From Niastella sp966212235 (GTDB taxonomy: Bacteria > Bacteroidota > Bacteroidia > Chitinophagales > Chitinophagaceae): a stretch of 64,000 bases of DNA. The notes under the pieces were generated by a model, which worked only from the letters and a program-made list of their open reading frames with translations, was not told the origin of the DNA and made no database searches. The stretch covers positions 186,001 through 250,000 of the forward strand of contig CBIHPP010000004.1 in assembly GCA_966212235.1 (NCBI GenBank), read 5' to 3'. Shown piece by piece: positions 8,484-18,500 of the stretch. The position numbers and the translations under genes were made by a program. Each line of letters starts with the position of its first letter. Position 1 is the first letter of the stretch.

Positions 8484-9011
8484 TTATCGCTTTCCGCCCA
8501 ACACTCCCATAAACTGTTTCCAGGGTCCTACAGCTTCGTCATATTGTTTCGCCATAACACGGCTGAGTTGGTGAATATGCGTAAGATCATGCACTACCCA
8601 GGAAGCTAATAAATGACGCAACGTTACAGTCCCTAGCATTGGATGAACCCCTGTTCTGTCAAGTATTTCATCGGTTACATCAAGCGCTTTTAACTGAGCC
8701 AGATTTTCTTTTCGTAAAACTTTAAACTCATCCAGTAACTGGCTCATGGTCTTGCCCTTGCCTTCTTTTATATGACCCTCCATATCAAAGGGTACAAATT
8801 CTTTGTTCCCTTCACCCACTATGATCAGGGTGCGGGGAAGCCAATCGGTTCTTTCGCCAACTATCAAATGAGCGATGATATCGAATGGCGTCCAGGTATC
8901 GCCGCCCTCATTACTATGCAGCCATTCATCGGCCAGTCCGTATAACAGTGTTTCAACCACCTGGGGCGTTCTTTCCAGCACCGGCAGCGCTTTTTCTATT
9001 TCAAATTGCAT
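8484..9011 (-). CDS. DinB-family protein
   Basis: A 175-residue protein of the DinB four-helix fold, probably cytoplasmic. A His in WTPFDIIAHLIVGERTDW and the C-terminal HDLTHIHQLSRVMAKQY pattern are consistent with a metal site. Function is unknown, as for most of the family. It is the first gene of a likely two-gene unit with the TauE/SafE permease. It is not a recent copy of the DinB gene at 4042-4575, whose sequence is quite different. Confidence 0.82.
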   Translation of the reverse strand: MQFEIEKALPVLERTPQVVETLLYGLADEWLHSNEGGDTWTPFDIIAHLIVGERTDWLPRTLIIVGEGNKEFVPFDMEGHIKEGKGKTMSQLLDEFKVLRKENLAQLKALDVTDEILDRTGVHPMLGTVTLRHLLASWVVHDLTHIHQLSRVMAKQYDEAVGPWKQFMGVLGGKR

Positions 9012-9300
9012 ACTGGTTTGTTTTAAAAGGCAAATGTAAGTTAACAGGGTTGGTTAAAAGGTGCCGGTTACCAGTTTCCGGTGGGCCGGTTTTAATGCAT
9101 GAACTAACTAACTTATGAACCAATTAATTGGCTTGGCCATCATGACCGCTTTTTCCCAAAAAGTGCTACCATGGCGGGTTTTAACTTTTCCTAGGGTGGT
9201 TTAGCATGCTAAAAACGGGCCTGAGTTGATTTTAGAAGGGGAGAAACGCGTGCTATGTTTGCATTACGAAACGCAACAAACAAATAAAAAATACCCAATT

Positions 9301-9714
9301 ATGAAAACGGAATCGAGGAATTACAGGAAACTGGCTATCGTAGCTCTTGCTTTTACATTAGCATTTTCTACACCTGCACTGGCCAATGAGGGAGATAAGG
9401 AAAATCCAACAACAGCAACTGAATTAAAGTTCATCGGAAACATGGAAAATCAACCTGTATTCGAATTGAACCTGAACGATAACGAAGATGAGTATACCGT
9501 AATTTTCCGTGACGAATATGGTAATGTACTATTCAACGATAAATTCAAAGGTGCTATTGGTCTTACCAAAAAGTTCTTGTTGAAATCAGAAGAATTTGGT
9601 GATGAAGCATTGAAAGTAATAGTAAAATCAAAAAAGAATAATTCTACTGAAGTGTATACCATCAACAGAAGCCATAGCTATGTTGAACAAACACTGGTAA
9701 GCAAGATCAAATAA
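9301..9714 (+). CDS. Small secreted protein of unknown function
   Basis: The ATG at 9301 gives 137 residues: MKTESRNYRKLAIVALAF and on, a clear Sec signal ending near residue 27 (STPALA-NEGDK). An in-frame upstream start at 9226 would spoil the signal peptide. The mature part is rich in Asn, Asp, Glu and Lys and looks beta-rich (FELNLNDNEDEYTVIFRDEYG). It resembles a short extracytoplasmic protein common in Chitinophagaceae, with no assigned function. A terminator follows at 9761-9790. Confidence 0.7.
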   Translation: MKTESRNYRKLAIVALAFTLAFSTPALANEGDKENPTTATELKFIGNMENQPVFELNLNDNEDEYTVIFRDEYGNVLFNDKFKGAIGLTKKFLLKSEEFGDEALKVIVKSKKNNSTEVYTINRSHSYVEQTLVSKIK

Positions 9715-9760
9715 GAACAGAAACGTACAGTTCAATTATCATAGAGTGTTTTATATTAAA

Positions 9761-9790
9761 GCATCCCAAATGTACCGGGGTGTTTTTTTT
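9761..9790 (+). terminator. Intrinsic terminator after small secreted gene
   Basis: CATCCC pairs with GGGGTG (one G-U pair) across a 9-nt loop and is followed by eight T residues. It lies about 50 nt after the stop at 9714. Confidence 0.65.
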
Positions 9791-9812
9791 GTGGTAATTG
9801 ATAATGGCATTT

Positions 9813-9853
9813 AAAAAAGGGTGAGCCGTTCTAAAAACAGCCCACCCTTTTTT
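9813..9853. terminator. Bidirectional terminator between convergent genes
   Basis: AAAAAAGGGTG (9813-9823) and CACCCTTTTTT (9843-9853) form a perfect 11-bp stem with T-tracts on either strand. It is placed to stop the radical SAM gene on the minus strand and any read-through from the plus strand. Confidence 0.8.
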
Positions 9854-9872
9854 ATTGCGGTTATTGCTACGT

Positions 9873-11177
9873 CTAATGCGCGAAATCTTCTTCGTAATTA
9901 CCCGTTATCCGTTCTTTAGACGGATTAAAATATCCGAATTTCACCTGTGGAAATTCTTCATGGATCAACTCCTGCAATTGTTTTATACCCAGTAATTCTC
10001 CGGTTTCATATGCACTGATCTTTCCCATGTACCAATCGGGGTCAATATTGAAATTACGCCACTGGATCATGTTCAGGTCCGTATCTATGATCAGCTTTCG
10101 CAAAGCCTCGTATTCTTCTACACTGTCCGTCATACCCGGAAAAACAAAATAATTGATGCTCGTCCAGCCATTATAGCTGCGCATGACTTTCAGGCTTTCA
10201 ACGATATCTTCAAACTGGTAATTATTAGGCCGGTAATAGGCTTCGTAAATATGCTTGCGGGCCGAATTGGTGCTTACCCTGATGGAGTTTAAACCCGCTT
10301 CGCACAATGCTTTCACCGCTGCCGGCTTGGAGCCGTTTGTATTGATATTGATACTGCCTTTGTCGGTATGCCTGCGCATTTGAATGATCGACTCGCGAAT
10401 GGTTTCCCACATCAGCAGCGGTTCGCCTTCACAACCCTGTCCAAAACTTACAATGGGGAAAGGAGCCGTTTCCAGGTGGGGCACCGTAAACTCTACAATT
10501 TCTTCAGCCGTAGGTTTAAAGGTCAGGCGGTCTTGCGTGGAAACAATTTCTTCTTCCTGGGGTTGAAAGGAAATACAGCCGATGCAATTGGCATTACAGG
10601 CTGGTGATGAAGGAACCGGGCACTCCCAGCGTCCCATAAAATAATTACGGGCGGCCGGACAGTTATATGTGAGACAACAATTTTCAGCGAGGTGTTTTAC
10701 CAGCCGGTTATGGGGATATGCTTTTAAGAAGGTGTCAACGCCCGTTTCAATACGTTTTGTATCAAAACCAGCGCATTCCTGGCGAATGTCCTGCTCAATG
10801 CGTACTGCCGGAACAAAAAACTGTTCGTTGTGCCAGCCAACGGCTGTATAACAGAACAAGGGCAGGGTAGGCGCCTCGGCAGATGTTTCGTAGGCAGCCA
10901 GGTATAAACCAGTATGGGCGGGCGGAATAAATGCCGCAACAGCCCAGCCTTTATCGCACAAACGCATCTGGCCGGTGGTAACATCGATACCAATACCGCG
11001 GCGACCAGGCAATTCATACAAAGAACCGCCTTCGGGTAAAGCGATCCAATCCTCCACCGGTACCTCAAAAGCATCCCAGCCTGCCCGGCCGGTTGCATAC
11101 AAAGAAGTATCCTCAAAAATGTTTCCTTTCCCGTCGGAATATAAAATATACGGCGATTCCTTTAATACAGACATCAT
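9873..11177 (-). CDS. Radical SAM protein
   Basis: A 434-residue cytoplasmic iron-sulfur enzyme. The SAM-cluster motif CNANCIGC (CX3CX2C) sits at about residues 194-201, followed by GQGCEGEPLL (glycine-rich SAM contact), NINTNGSKP and IRVSTNSARKHIYEAYYRP, which are typical of the radical SAM barrel. The first 160 residues are an additional N-terminal domain of unknown role, and extra Cys residues (ENCCLTYNC) precede the cluster. The substrate is not predictable. It is the only gene between two terminator-like structures, with an inverted word repeat in its upstream region. Confidence 0.88.
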   Translation of the reverse strand: MMSVLKESPYILYSDGKGNIFEDTSLYATGRAGWDAFEVPVEDWIALPEGGSLYELPGRRGIGIDVTTGQMRLCDKGWAVAAFIPPAHTGLYLAAYETSAEAPTLPLFCYTAVGWHNEQFFVPAVRIEQDIRQECAGFDTKRIETGVDTFLKAYPHNRLVKHLAENCCLTYNCPAARNYFMGRWECPVPSSPACNANCIGCISFQPQEEEIVSTQDRLTFKPTAEEIVEFTVPHLETAPFPIVSFGQGCEGEPLLMWETIRESIIQMRRHTDKGSININTNGSKPAAVKALCEAGLNSIRVSTNSARKHIYEAYYRPNNYQFEDIVESLKVMRSYNGWTSINYFVFPGMTDSVEEYEALRKLIIDTDLNMIQWRNFNIDPDWYMGKISAYETGELLGIKQLQELIHEEFPQVKFGYFNPSKERITGNYEEDFAH

Positions 11178-11190
11178 TTCCCTTTTTTCA

Positions 11191-11273
11191 GCTAAACGCT
11201 TAACGCAGAACGCTAAAAGCTTAACGCTTGTTCCTGTATTTGCGTTATGCGTTAAGCTTTAGGCGTTAAGCCT
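11191..11273. repeat. Stuttered inverted repeat, word AACGCTTAACGC
   Basis: Left arm 11191-11226 (CTAAACGCTTAACGCAGAA and on) and right arm 11242-11273 (GCGTTATGCGTTAAGCTT and on) are mutual inverted copies of the same words found at 2410-2513. It fills the gap between two minus-strand genes and touches the stop codon at 11272. Confidence 0.6.
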
Positions 11274-11877
11274 ATAACCCTGTTTTCAAATAATGTCTGC
11301 AAAATTCGTGAATTTGATCGAGTTCTTCGAATTGAAGATTTTTTTGAAGGTTAAAATGGTACAATTTATCCCCTGAAGCCGTAATTGTAATGGAATCGTA
11401 TTGAGCCTCAATGTGATTGACGTTCGACCAGATGAGAAACCGGCTTTCGGGCAGGGCAGGAATGGTAATACCCGAGTGATGCAGCGCCACATATTCGGCG
11501 GTCAGCATTTTTTTCTCGCACCAGAACAGGTAAATATAGGCCCCGCTCATCAGAATATGTCCCAAACCCGTAAACCACTCTTCCGCTATGCAGGATGTAA
11601 TGCCGATACCCAGGAAAAAAACAACCTCAACCAGCCTGAAAAATAAATTAACCAACGGCAGGTCGGCCACTATATTTTTTCCGGCCATTACCAGGATAAT
11701 AATATCAACGGCCATAAACAACAGGCAGCCTAAATAAACCGGACTGCTATGCGGTTGATTAAAGTGCGATAAGGCATGCACAAGGATCAAACCACCGGCA
11801 GATAAATGCAAAAAGCGACCAGCGCGTTTCAGTTTTTGAAATGCGGGATGAACAACGGGGAGGGTTAATGAGTTCAT
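11272..11877 (-). CDS. Integral membrane protein of unknown function
   Basis: A 201-residue protein with about four membrane segments in the first 130 residues (FLHLSAGGLILVHAL; VYLGCLLFMAVDIIILVMA; FFRLVEVVFFLGIGI; ILMSGAYIYLFW). A soluble C-terminal part of about 75 residues follows (LIWSNVNHIEAQYDSITIT), whose strand pattern suggests a small PH-like beta domain. No family is recognised with confidence. It is divergent from the first giant amidase across a repeat-filled intergenic region. Confidence 0.7.
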   Translation of the reverse strand: MNSLTLPVVHPAFQKLKRAGRFLHLSAGGLILVHALSHFNQPHSSPVYLGCLLFMAVDIIILVMAGKNIVADLPLVNLFFRLVEVVFFLGIGITSCIAEEWFTGLGHILMSGAYIYLFWCEKKMLTAEYVALHHSGITIPALPESRFLIWSNVNHIEAQYDSITITASGDKLYHFNLQKNLQFEELDQIHEFCRHYLKTGL

Positions 11878-11942
11878 ACGGCAGTAGTTTTAAACGTAGA
11901 TGCAACACGCAATAAATTCCATACGATTAATATAAAATTCTT

Positions 11943-12040
11943 AGTTCATAGTTTATAGTTCACAGTTTCGGGAGCGCTGAACTTTGAACTGTGAACTGTA
12001 AACTGTGAACTCTGAACTGTGAACTGTGAACTGTGAACTT
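11943..12040. repeat. Stuttered inverted repeat, word GAACTGT
   Basis: The left arm 11943-11971 has AGTTCATAGTTTATAGTTCA words. The right arm 11983-12040 has seven or more copies of GAACTGT/GTGAACT with a 7-bp period. The two arms are complementary, so a long hairpin with slipped registers is possible. It lies in the divergent region just upstream of the first amidase promoter. Confidence 0.65.
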
Positions 12041-12055
12041 ATTAACTATGATTGC

Positions 12056-12142
12056 TATGCGTCTTTTTGCGCTATAGAATTTTTATGGTGAACCCATTTT
12101 TTCAGTACGTTTAACCTTTACTGTATCAAATACCAACCTAAC
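12056..12142 (+). promoter_or_regulatory. Conserved upstream region of amidase copy 1
   Basis: About 87 nt that are also present upstream of the second amidase (15466-15553). They share ATGCGT-TTTTTGCG, ATAGAATTTT, AGTACGTTTA, CTTTACTGTAT and AAATACCAACC at the same spacing. Conservation greater than that of the flanking DNA suggests promoter and leader function. Confidence 0.6.
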
Positions 12143-15100
12143 ATGAGAAAATTATACTTTCTTCTGCTTTGTATTTTCTTTAACATTTCATTTTCGTTTG
12201 CACAAAACGATACCACCATTGTACATCATGTAAATCAATTGATCGCCCAGGAACCTTCGATCCATTTCCGGGCCGATAGTATTATAAAGGTCAACGACGA
12301 CCTGCAGGTGTATTTCAACATCGATGTCTCCTTTGTACCCGGATCGGTTTCCGAAACAGAATCAGAAGTACTGACCGAATTGTTATTACACCTGATCACC
12401 GATACTGACAGCAGGAACGTTTTACTCTTCGCCAAAGATCAAACCTCCGGCGAATGGAAAACGCTGGACTACTTTGTACCTGCCGTACCCATTGAAAAAT
12501 ATGAAGTCATTAAAAACAACGATCCCTATCCCGATATGCCTGGAAAAACAGGGGCGGAACAAGCCCGCATTATTCCAGGCGCTGGTCAGCCGTTTCCATC
12601 TGGCGCATTAAGCGGCAAAACCGTCTGGCTAAGTCCGGGGCATGGCTGGCAGAATACCGGCACCGGATTTGGTTTTCTCACCCAGCGCGGTAATTCCAAT
12701 CAACTGGTAGAGGATTTTACAACTGCAGAAACAGTGGATTACTACCTGTTGAATTACCTCATCAATGCCGGGGCCAACGTGTGGAGTGTGCGCGAACGCG
12801 ATATGAACCCCAAAGAGATTATTGTAAACAACGACGACGGCGCACCGGCCTATACAGAAACCGGTACCTGGACTAATGGAACCATTGCAGGCTATGGCGG
12901 CACGTACCGTACCAATGTGGCCAGCGCTTGCGGAAACGCCACCGCTGTTTTTAAACCTACAGTAGATACGAGCGGTTTGTATTGGGTATCGGTACGCTAT
13001 ATCAGCGGCGCCAACCGCGCCACCGATGTAAAATTTGCCGTAACGCATGCGGGTGGTACCACAAAGTTTACCGTTAACCAGGAAATACATGGCGATACCT
13101 GGGTATACCTGGGTCAGTTTTATTTTTTTGCCGGCGGAAAATACAAGGTTACCATCAGCAATGAATCTGCCGACAGTACACAGGCCGTCGTAGCAGATGC
13201 CATTCGTTTGGGCGGCGGTATTGGACAAACACCTGATTGTTTAAATGGCGGTATCGCCAGCGGCAGACCGCGTTTTGAAGAAGCTGCCCGGCAATTTGCC
13301 CGTTACCAGGGGCATCCGCCATGCCGCGAAGACGTAACGGTTCGTCCCATTTATACAGAATGGGAATTGAGCAAAGGCGTATCGACTGAAATAAACAACG
13401 CCGTCTTTGTATCCTTTCATACCAATGCAGGGGGCGGAACCGGAACCGAAAGTTACCGGTATAACGGGTTGGGTTCATCGCAACCGAACATTACGCCCGG
13501 CAGTACGCAATTGCGCGACAGCATACACAAACAGCTCGTTGCCGATCTGCGGGCAGGCTGGCGCAGTACCTGGACCGACCGGGGCGTTAAAACCTCCAAC
13601 CTCGGAGAATTAAGGGAATTGCGTACTATCCCCGGCACCCTGATAGAGTTAGGATTTCATGACCATGTAGGTGATGCAGCCGCACTGAAAGAACCTGAAT
13701 TCAGACGCATGGCCGCCCGTGCCATGTACAAAGGCATCCTGAAATTTTTCAATTACCGCGATGGCGCACCGGTTATTTTTTTACCGGAAGAACCAACCCT
13801 GTTAGCGGCCCGGAATGCTGACCATTCAAAGATCCGCGTAAGCTGGACGCCGCCTGTTACCGGCGGTATTTATGGGAATGCAGCCACCGGTTATCGCGTA
13901 TATGTAAGCGAGAACGGCCGAGGTTTCGACAACGCCATTAACGTCACAGACACGACTTACCTTTTTAAAGGCAGACCCGATAAAACGTATTTCTTTAAGA
14001 TCACCGCCATCAATGCCGGCGGCGAATCTTTCGCGTCCGGCGTTGTTGCCGCACATACGCCACGGGGTTCCATGTCGCCAAAACACAAACCGGTCACTTA
14101 CCTGCTGGTCGATGGTTTCGACCGGCTCGATGCATCGGCCATGTTGTTGAAATTTGAAAGCAGCGCCCTGGGGAATATCCGTAGAATGGTGCTGGATAAA
14201 ATGAACAACTACAGTTATATGGTGGAACATGGCAATGGCCTGGCTAGTTGCGATGTGGCATTTGACGGCATGCAGAATGAAGTGATCGCTGCAGGCAAGG
14301 CAGACCTCTCGAAATATTTTGCGGTGGACTGGTTTGTTGGGGAAGAAAGCACAACCGGCAAATCGCTCGATTCAACTGAAAAGACGCTCATAAAAAAATA
14401 CCTCGACAAAGGCGGTCGCTTGTTGATCTCCGGTTCTGAAATAGGGTGGGACCTTGGCCGGGCAGCATCTGCCAACGCTGATACCAATTTCTATAAGAAC
14501 TATTTGAAAGCTGTTTATGTGAGCGATGGCGCTGGTACATACAACTTTAACGGAACCACCGGCTTTTTTAATGGCGGCAGTGGCACATTCGGAAATGGCA
14601 GTAACGGCTCGTATAATGTAGATTTTCCGGATGTGGTGGATACCACCGGCGGTTCTGCACTGGTATTGAATTATACCGGCGGTACCGGTACCGGCGCAGG
14701 AGTAGGGTATAAAGGCCAGTTCCGGGTTTTGTATTTTGGGTTCCCTATTGAAGCCATCATCGATAACAATGTCAGGAACAACCTGATCTGTCAATCGGTT
14801 GATTATTTATCGAAACCCGAAATCAACTGCGGTTTTGTATTAACGGGTAAACACGGTCACAACGGTAACGATCTACAATGGGTAACTGGTCCGGAAACCA
14901 ATACCGCATATTACCGGTTGGAAAGAAGTAATGACGGTAAAAACTATCAATCTGTTGGCGGTCGCATTGACCCGATGGGTTCTGCATCGGAAGGATACCA
15001 GTATGAGATTAATGACAACGATGTTAACACTACTGCCTATTATCGCGTGGTAACCACCGATAAAAACAATAAGCAAACGATCAGTAACCTGGCCATTATA

Positions 15101-15358
15101 AAAAATGAATTATCGTCGAAATTGTTTGTGCTGAATAACCCCGCGCATGGAGATATCCGGTTAAAAATAAATGGCACCGGCGCCGTTGCATTGACATTGA
15201 TGAATGCAGAAGGAAGAACCGTATATCAAAATACGGTCAGTGTAAGTAATAGTCGTACCGTAGTCATTCCGGCCAATCACTTGGGCAAAGGCGTTTACTG
15301 GCTTTCGGCCAATGTGAATAACCAAAAGCTTGAAACGGTGAAGGTGCTGATACAATAA
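12143..15358 (+). CDS. Secreted amidase with golvesin-like, FnIII, amidotransferase-like and T9SS sorting domains (copy 1)
   Basis: A 1071-residue exported protein. There is a signal peptide (1-20, SFSFAQ). An Amidase_3-type N-acetylmuramoyl-L-alanine amidase domain shows the zinc and catalytic residues: SPGHG (His about 167), LVEDF (Glu about 190), FHTNA (His about 426) and IELGFHD (Glu about 502). About 120 residues resembling a golvesin/xanthan-lyase carbohydrate-binding domain (about 233-360) are inserted inside the amidase domain. Then come an FnIII domain (about 545-640), a ThuA/GATase1-like domain (about 650-890, LLVDGFDR, GGRLLISGSEIGWDLG) and a type IX C-terminal sorting domain (about 995-1071, ending KGVYWLSANVNNQKLETV). 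Probable role: cell-wall cleavage outside the cell. Its paralog follows in tandem. Confidence 0.88.
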   Translation: MRKLYFLLLCIFFNISFSFAQNDTTIVHHVNQLIAQEPSIHFRADSIIKVNDDLQVYFNIDVSFVPGSVSETESEVLTELLLHLITDTDSRNVLLFAKDQTSGEWKTLDYFVPAVPIEKYEVIKNNDPYPDMPGKTGAEQARIIPGAGQPFPSGALSGKTVWLSPGHGWQNTGTGFGFLTQRGNSNQLVEDFTTAETVDYYLLNYLINAGANVWSVRERDMNPKEIIVNNDDGAPAYTETGTWTNGTIAGYGGTYRTNVASACGNATAVFKPTVDTSGLYWVSVRYISGANRATDVKFAVTHAGGTTKFTVNQEIHGDTWVYLGQFYFFAGGKYKVTISNESADSTQAVVADAIRLGGGIGQTPDCLNGGIASGRPRFEEAARQFARYQGHPPCREDVTVRPIYTEWELSKGVSTEINNAVFVSFHTNAGGGTGTESYRYNGLGSSQPNITPGSTQLRDSIHKQLVADLRAGWRSTWTDRGVKTSNLGELRELRTIPGTLIELGFHDHVGDAAALKEPEFRRMAARAMYKGILKFFNYRDGAPVIFLPEEPTLLAARNADHSKIRVSWTPPVTGGIYGNAATGYRVYVSENGRGFDNAINVTDTTYLFKGRPDKTYFFKITAINAGGESFASGVVAAHTPRGSMSPKHKPVTYLLVDGFDRLDASAMLLKFESSALGNIRRMVLDKMNNYSYMVEHGNGLASCDVAFDGMQNEVIAAGKADLSKYFAVDWFVGEESTTGKSLDSTEKTLIKKYLDKGGRLLISGSEIGWDLGRAASANADTNFYKNYLKAVYVSDGAGTYNFNGTTGFFNGGSGTFGNGSNGSYNVDFPDVVDTTGGSALVLNYTGGTGTGAGVGYKGQFRVLYFGFPIEAIIDNNVRNNLICQSVDYLSKPEINCGFVLTGKHGHNGNDLQWVTGPETNTAYYRLERSNDGKNYQSVGGRIDPMGSASEGYQYEINDNDVNTTAYYRVVTTDKNNKQTISNLAIIKNELSSKLFVLNNPAHGDIRLKINGTGAVALTLMNAEGRTVYQNTVSVSNSRTVVIPANHLGKGVYWLSANVNNQKLETVKVLIQ

Positions 15359-15380
15359 TATTTAGTTTAAGATTGAGTAA

Positions 15381-15420
15381 GGGTGAGTCACTGCGAGCAG
15401 GCAGGGGCTCACCCTCTTTT
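15381..15420 (+). terminator. Terminator after amidase copy 1
   Basis: GGGTGAG (15381-15387) pairs with CTCACCC (15408-15414) and is followed by TCTTTT. The loop is 20 nt. The same hairpin follows copy 2, with an insertion in its loop. Confidence 0.75.
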
Positions 15421-15465
15421 CTTGCGCAATCGTTTGCATTGACCACTAATACTAATATAAAAACC

Positions 15466-15553
15466 CATGCGTTTTTTTGCGTGATAGAATTTTCTTCATG
15501 AATACTTTTTTTTAGTACGTTTAGTCTTTACTGTATTAAATACCAACCAACAC
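15466..15553 (+). promoter_or_regulatory. Conserved upstream region of amidase copy 2
   Basis: Matches 12056-12142 with one single-base length change: ATGCGTTTTTTTGCG, ATAGAATTTT, TAGTACGTTTA, CTTTACTGTATTAAATACC. It lies between the terminator of copy 1 and the ATG of copy 2, so each copy probably has its own promoter. Confidence 0.6.
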
Positions 15554-18500
15554 ATGAGAAAACTTTATCTTGTTCTGTTATGTATTATACATAACGTAAC
15601 CTCCTTTGCGCAAAACGATCCCACCATTGTTCAACATGTAAACAAATTGATTACGCAGGAACCGTCTATTCGTATGCGGGCCGACAGTATTATCAAGTTC
15701 AACGGCGACCTGCAGGTGTATTTCAACACCGATCAATCATTTATGCGGGGATCAATTTCAGAAACCGAATCGGAAGCATTGAACGAGCTGTTATTACACC
15801 TGATAACAGACACAGACAGCCGCAATGTGCTATTGCTGGCAAAAGACAAAGCATCCGGCAAATTTAAAACGCTGGATTATTTTGTACCGGTGCAGGCTGT
15901 TGAAAAGTATACAGCTGTAAAAAACAATGATCCCTTTCCGGATAAACAGGGATCGGCAGCAGCAGTAGCCCGTATCATTCCTACCCCGGGACAACCAATT
16001 GCAGCAGGCGCATTAAACGGCAAAACCGTTTGGTTAAGTCCCGGCCACGGCTGGCATAATACCGGAACGGGCTTTATCACCCAACGCGGAACTTCCTACC
16101 AATTGGTAGAAGATTTCACCACCGCAGAAACAGTAGATTATTACCTGTTGAATTACCTCATTAATTCGGGCGCTAATGTTTGGAGTGTTCGTGAGCGCGA
16201 TATGAACACATCGGAGATCATCGTTGACAACGACGACGGCGCACCAGCCTATACCGAAACCGGGACCTGGAGCACCGGAAGCATTGCCGGTTATGGCGGT
16301 ACATATCGTTTCAATACAGCCAATACCAGCGCAACAGCTAAAGCAATTTATAAACCAACTGTTAGTTCGAGCGGCTTGTACTGGGTTTCTGTACGCTATA
16401 TCAGTGGTACAAACCGTGCTACCGATGCGCAATACATCGTAAAACATGCCGGCGGTACCACTACGATTAAAATGAACCAGGAAATACATGGCGATACCTG
16501 GGTGTACCTGGGGCAATTTTACTTTTTTGCCGGTGGTGATTATAATGTATCCATCAGCAATCAATCTGCCGACGCTTCGCAAGCCATTATTGCCGATGCC
16601 GTTCGTTTGGGTGGCGGTATTGGCCAAACCCCTGATTGTTTAAACGGTGGTGCGGCCAGCGGTAGACCACGTTTTGAAGAATCTGCCCGGCAGTTTGCTA
16701 AATTTCAGGGGCATCCGACTTGTCGTGAAGATGTAACAGTTCGTCCTGTTTATTCAGAATGGGAATTAAGCAAAGGCGGTAATGAAATAAACAATGCGGT
16801 GTTTGTAGCCTTTCATACCAATGCAGGAGGTGGAACCGGCACCGAAACTTACCGGTATAACGGGGCGGGTTCTCAACCGAACATCACACCCGGCAGTACG
16901 CAGTTACGCGACAGCATTCACAAACAACTTATCACCGACCTGCGGGCGGGCTGGCGCAGTACCTGGACCGACAGAGGCACTAAAACTGCTAATTTCGGTG
17001 AATTACGGGAGTTGCTCACCATTCCCGGTACATTGATAGAGATCGCCTTTCATGATACTGAGAGTGATGCGGCCGACATGAGAGATCCGGAATTCCGCCG
17101 GTTGGCAGCCCGTGCCACCTACAAAGGCATAGTAAAGTTCTTCCATTACCGCGATGGTACGCCGGTTGTCTTTTTGCCCGAAGAACCAACACAGGTAGCC
17201 GCCAGGAATACAACCAACTCGCAAATCAGTGTTAGCTGGAAAGCACCTGTTAGCGGCGGTATTTATGGCCATCCCGCCACTGGTTACCGCGTATACGTAA
17301 GCGAGAATGGCCGTGGTTTTGGCGATGCTATTAATGTTACTGGCACAACCTACACCTTTAGCGGCAACCCCGACAAAACCTATTTCTTTAAAATAACAGC
17401 GGTAAATGCCGGTGGTGAATCCTTCGCTTCAGGAGTAGTAGCAGCACATACACCGGTGAACACCGGCGGTAATCCGGTTAAATACCTGTTGGTCGATGGG
17501 TTCGACCGGATCGATGCATCGGCCATGTTGCTGAAAAATGAAAGCAGCGCATTGGGCAATGTTCGCAGAATGGTGCTCGATAAAATGAATAACTACAGCT
17601 ATATGGTGGAACATGGCAACGGCCTGGCCAGTTGCGATGTGGCATTTGATGGCATTCAAAATGAAGTGATCATTTCCGGGAACGGGGCGCTGTCAAATTA
17701 TTTTGCGGTTGACTGGTTTTTAGGCGAAGAAAGCACCAGTCCCCAAACACTTGAGGCAACCGAAAAAACGGCCATTAAAAACTACCTCAATGGTGGCGGC
17801 CGGTTGTTGATCTCCGGCGCCGAAATAGGGTGGGACCTTGGCCGTACCGCATCCGTAAATGCCGATACCAGTTTTTATAAAAACTATTTGAAGGCCGTAT
17901 ATGTGAGTGATGACGCTGGTACTTATAATTTTAACGGCACTACCGGTTTTTTTACTGGAGGCAGCGGCACATTCGGAAATGGCGTCAACGGTTATTATGA
18001 TGTAGATTATGCCGATGTGCTTGGTACCACCGGTGGTTCATCATTGGTTTTGAACTATAACACAGGTACCGGTGCAGGCGTAGGTTACAAAGGTCAATTC
18101 AGGGTACTGTATTTTGGCTTCCCCATAGAAGCGATTGTTAATGATAATGTGAGAAACAATTTGATCTGCGAATCGGTTGGTTATCTGGCGGAAGCAGACC
18201 CTACTTCTCTTTTTGTATTGACTGGTAAACAGGTTCAAAGGGGGAATAAATTACAATGGACCACCGGACCGGAAATAAATATTGCCAATTACAGGCTGGA
18301 AAGAAGTACAGACGGCAAAGATTTTAAAGCCATCACTGGTCCCATTAAATCAATGGGTTCAGCTGGTGAAGGATACCAGTATGATGTTGATGATAATGAT
18401 GTTACATCCACCGCTTATTATCGCGTGGTAACAACCGATAAAAACAATAAGCAAACGATCAGTAACCTGGCCATCATTCAAAACGAACAGCAGCAAAAAC

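Noticed and set aside
12629..13228. 199-codon antisense ORF in the first amidase (and its counterpart at 16034-16627)
   Set aside because: Both lie opposite the same conserved domains of the paralogous amidases; antisense openness is inherited from shared codon composition.
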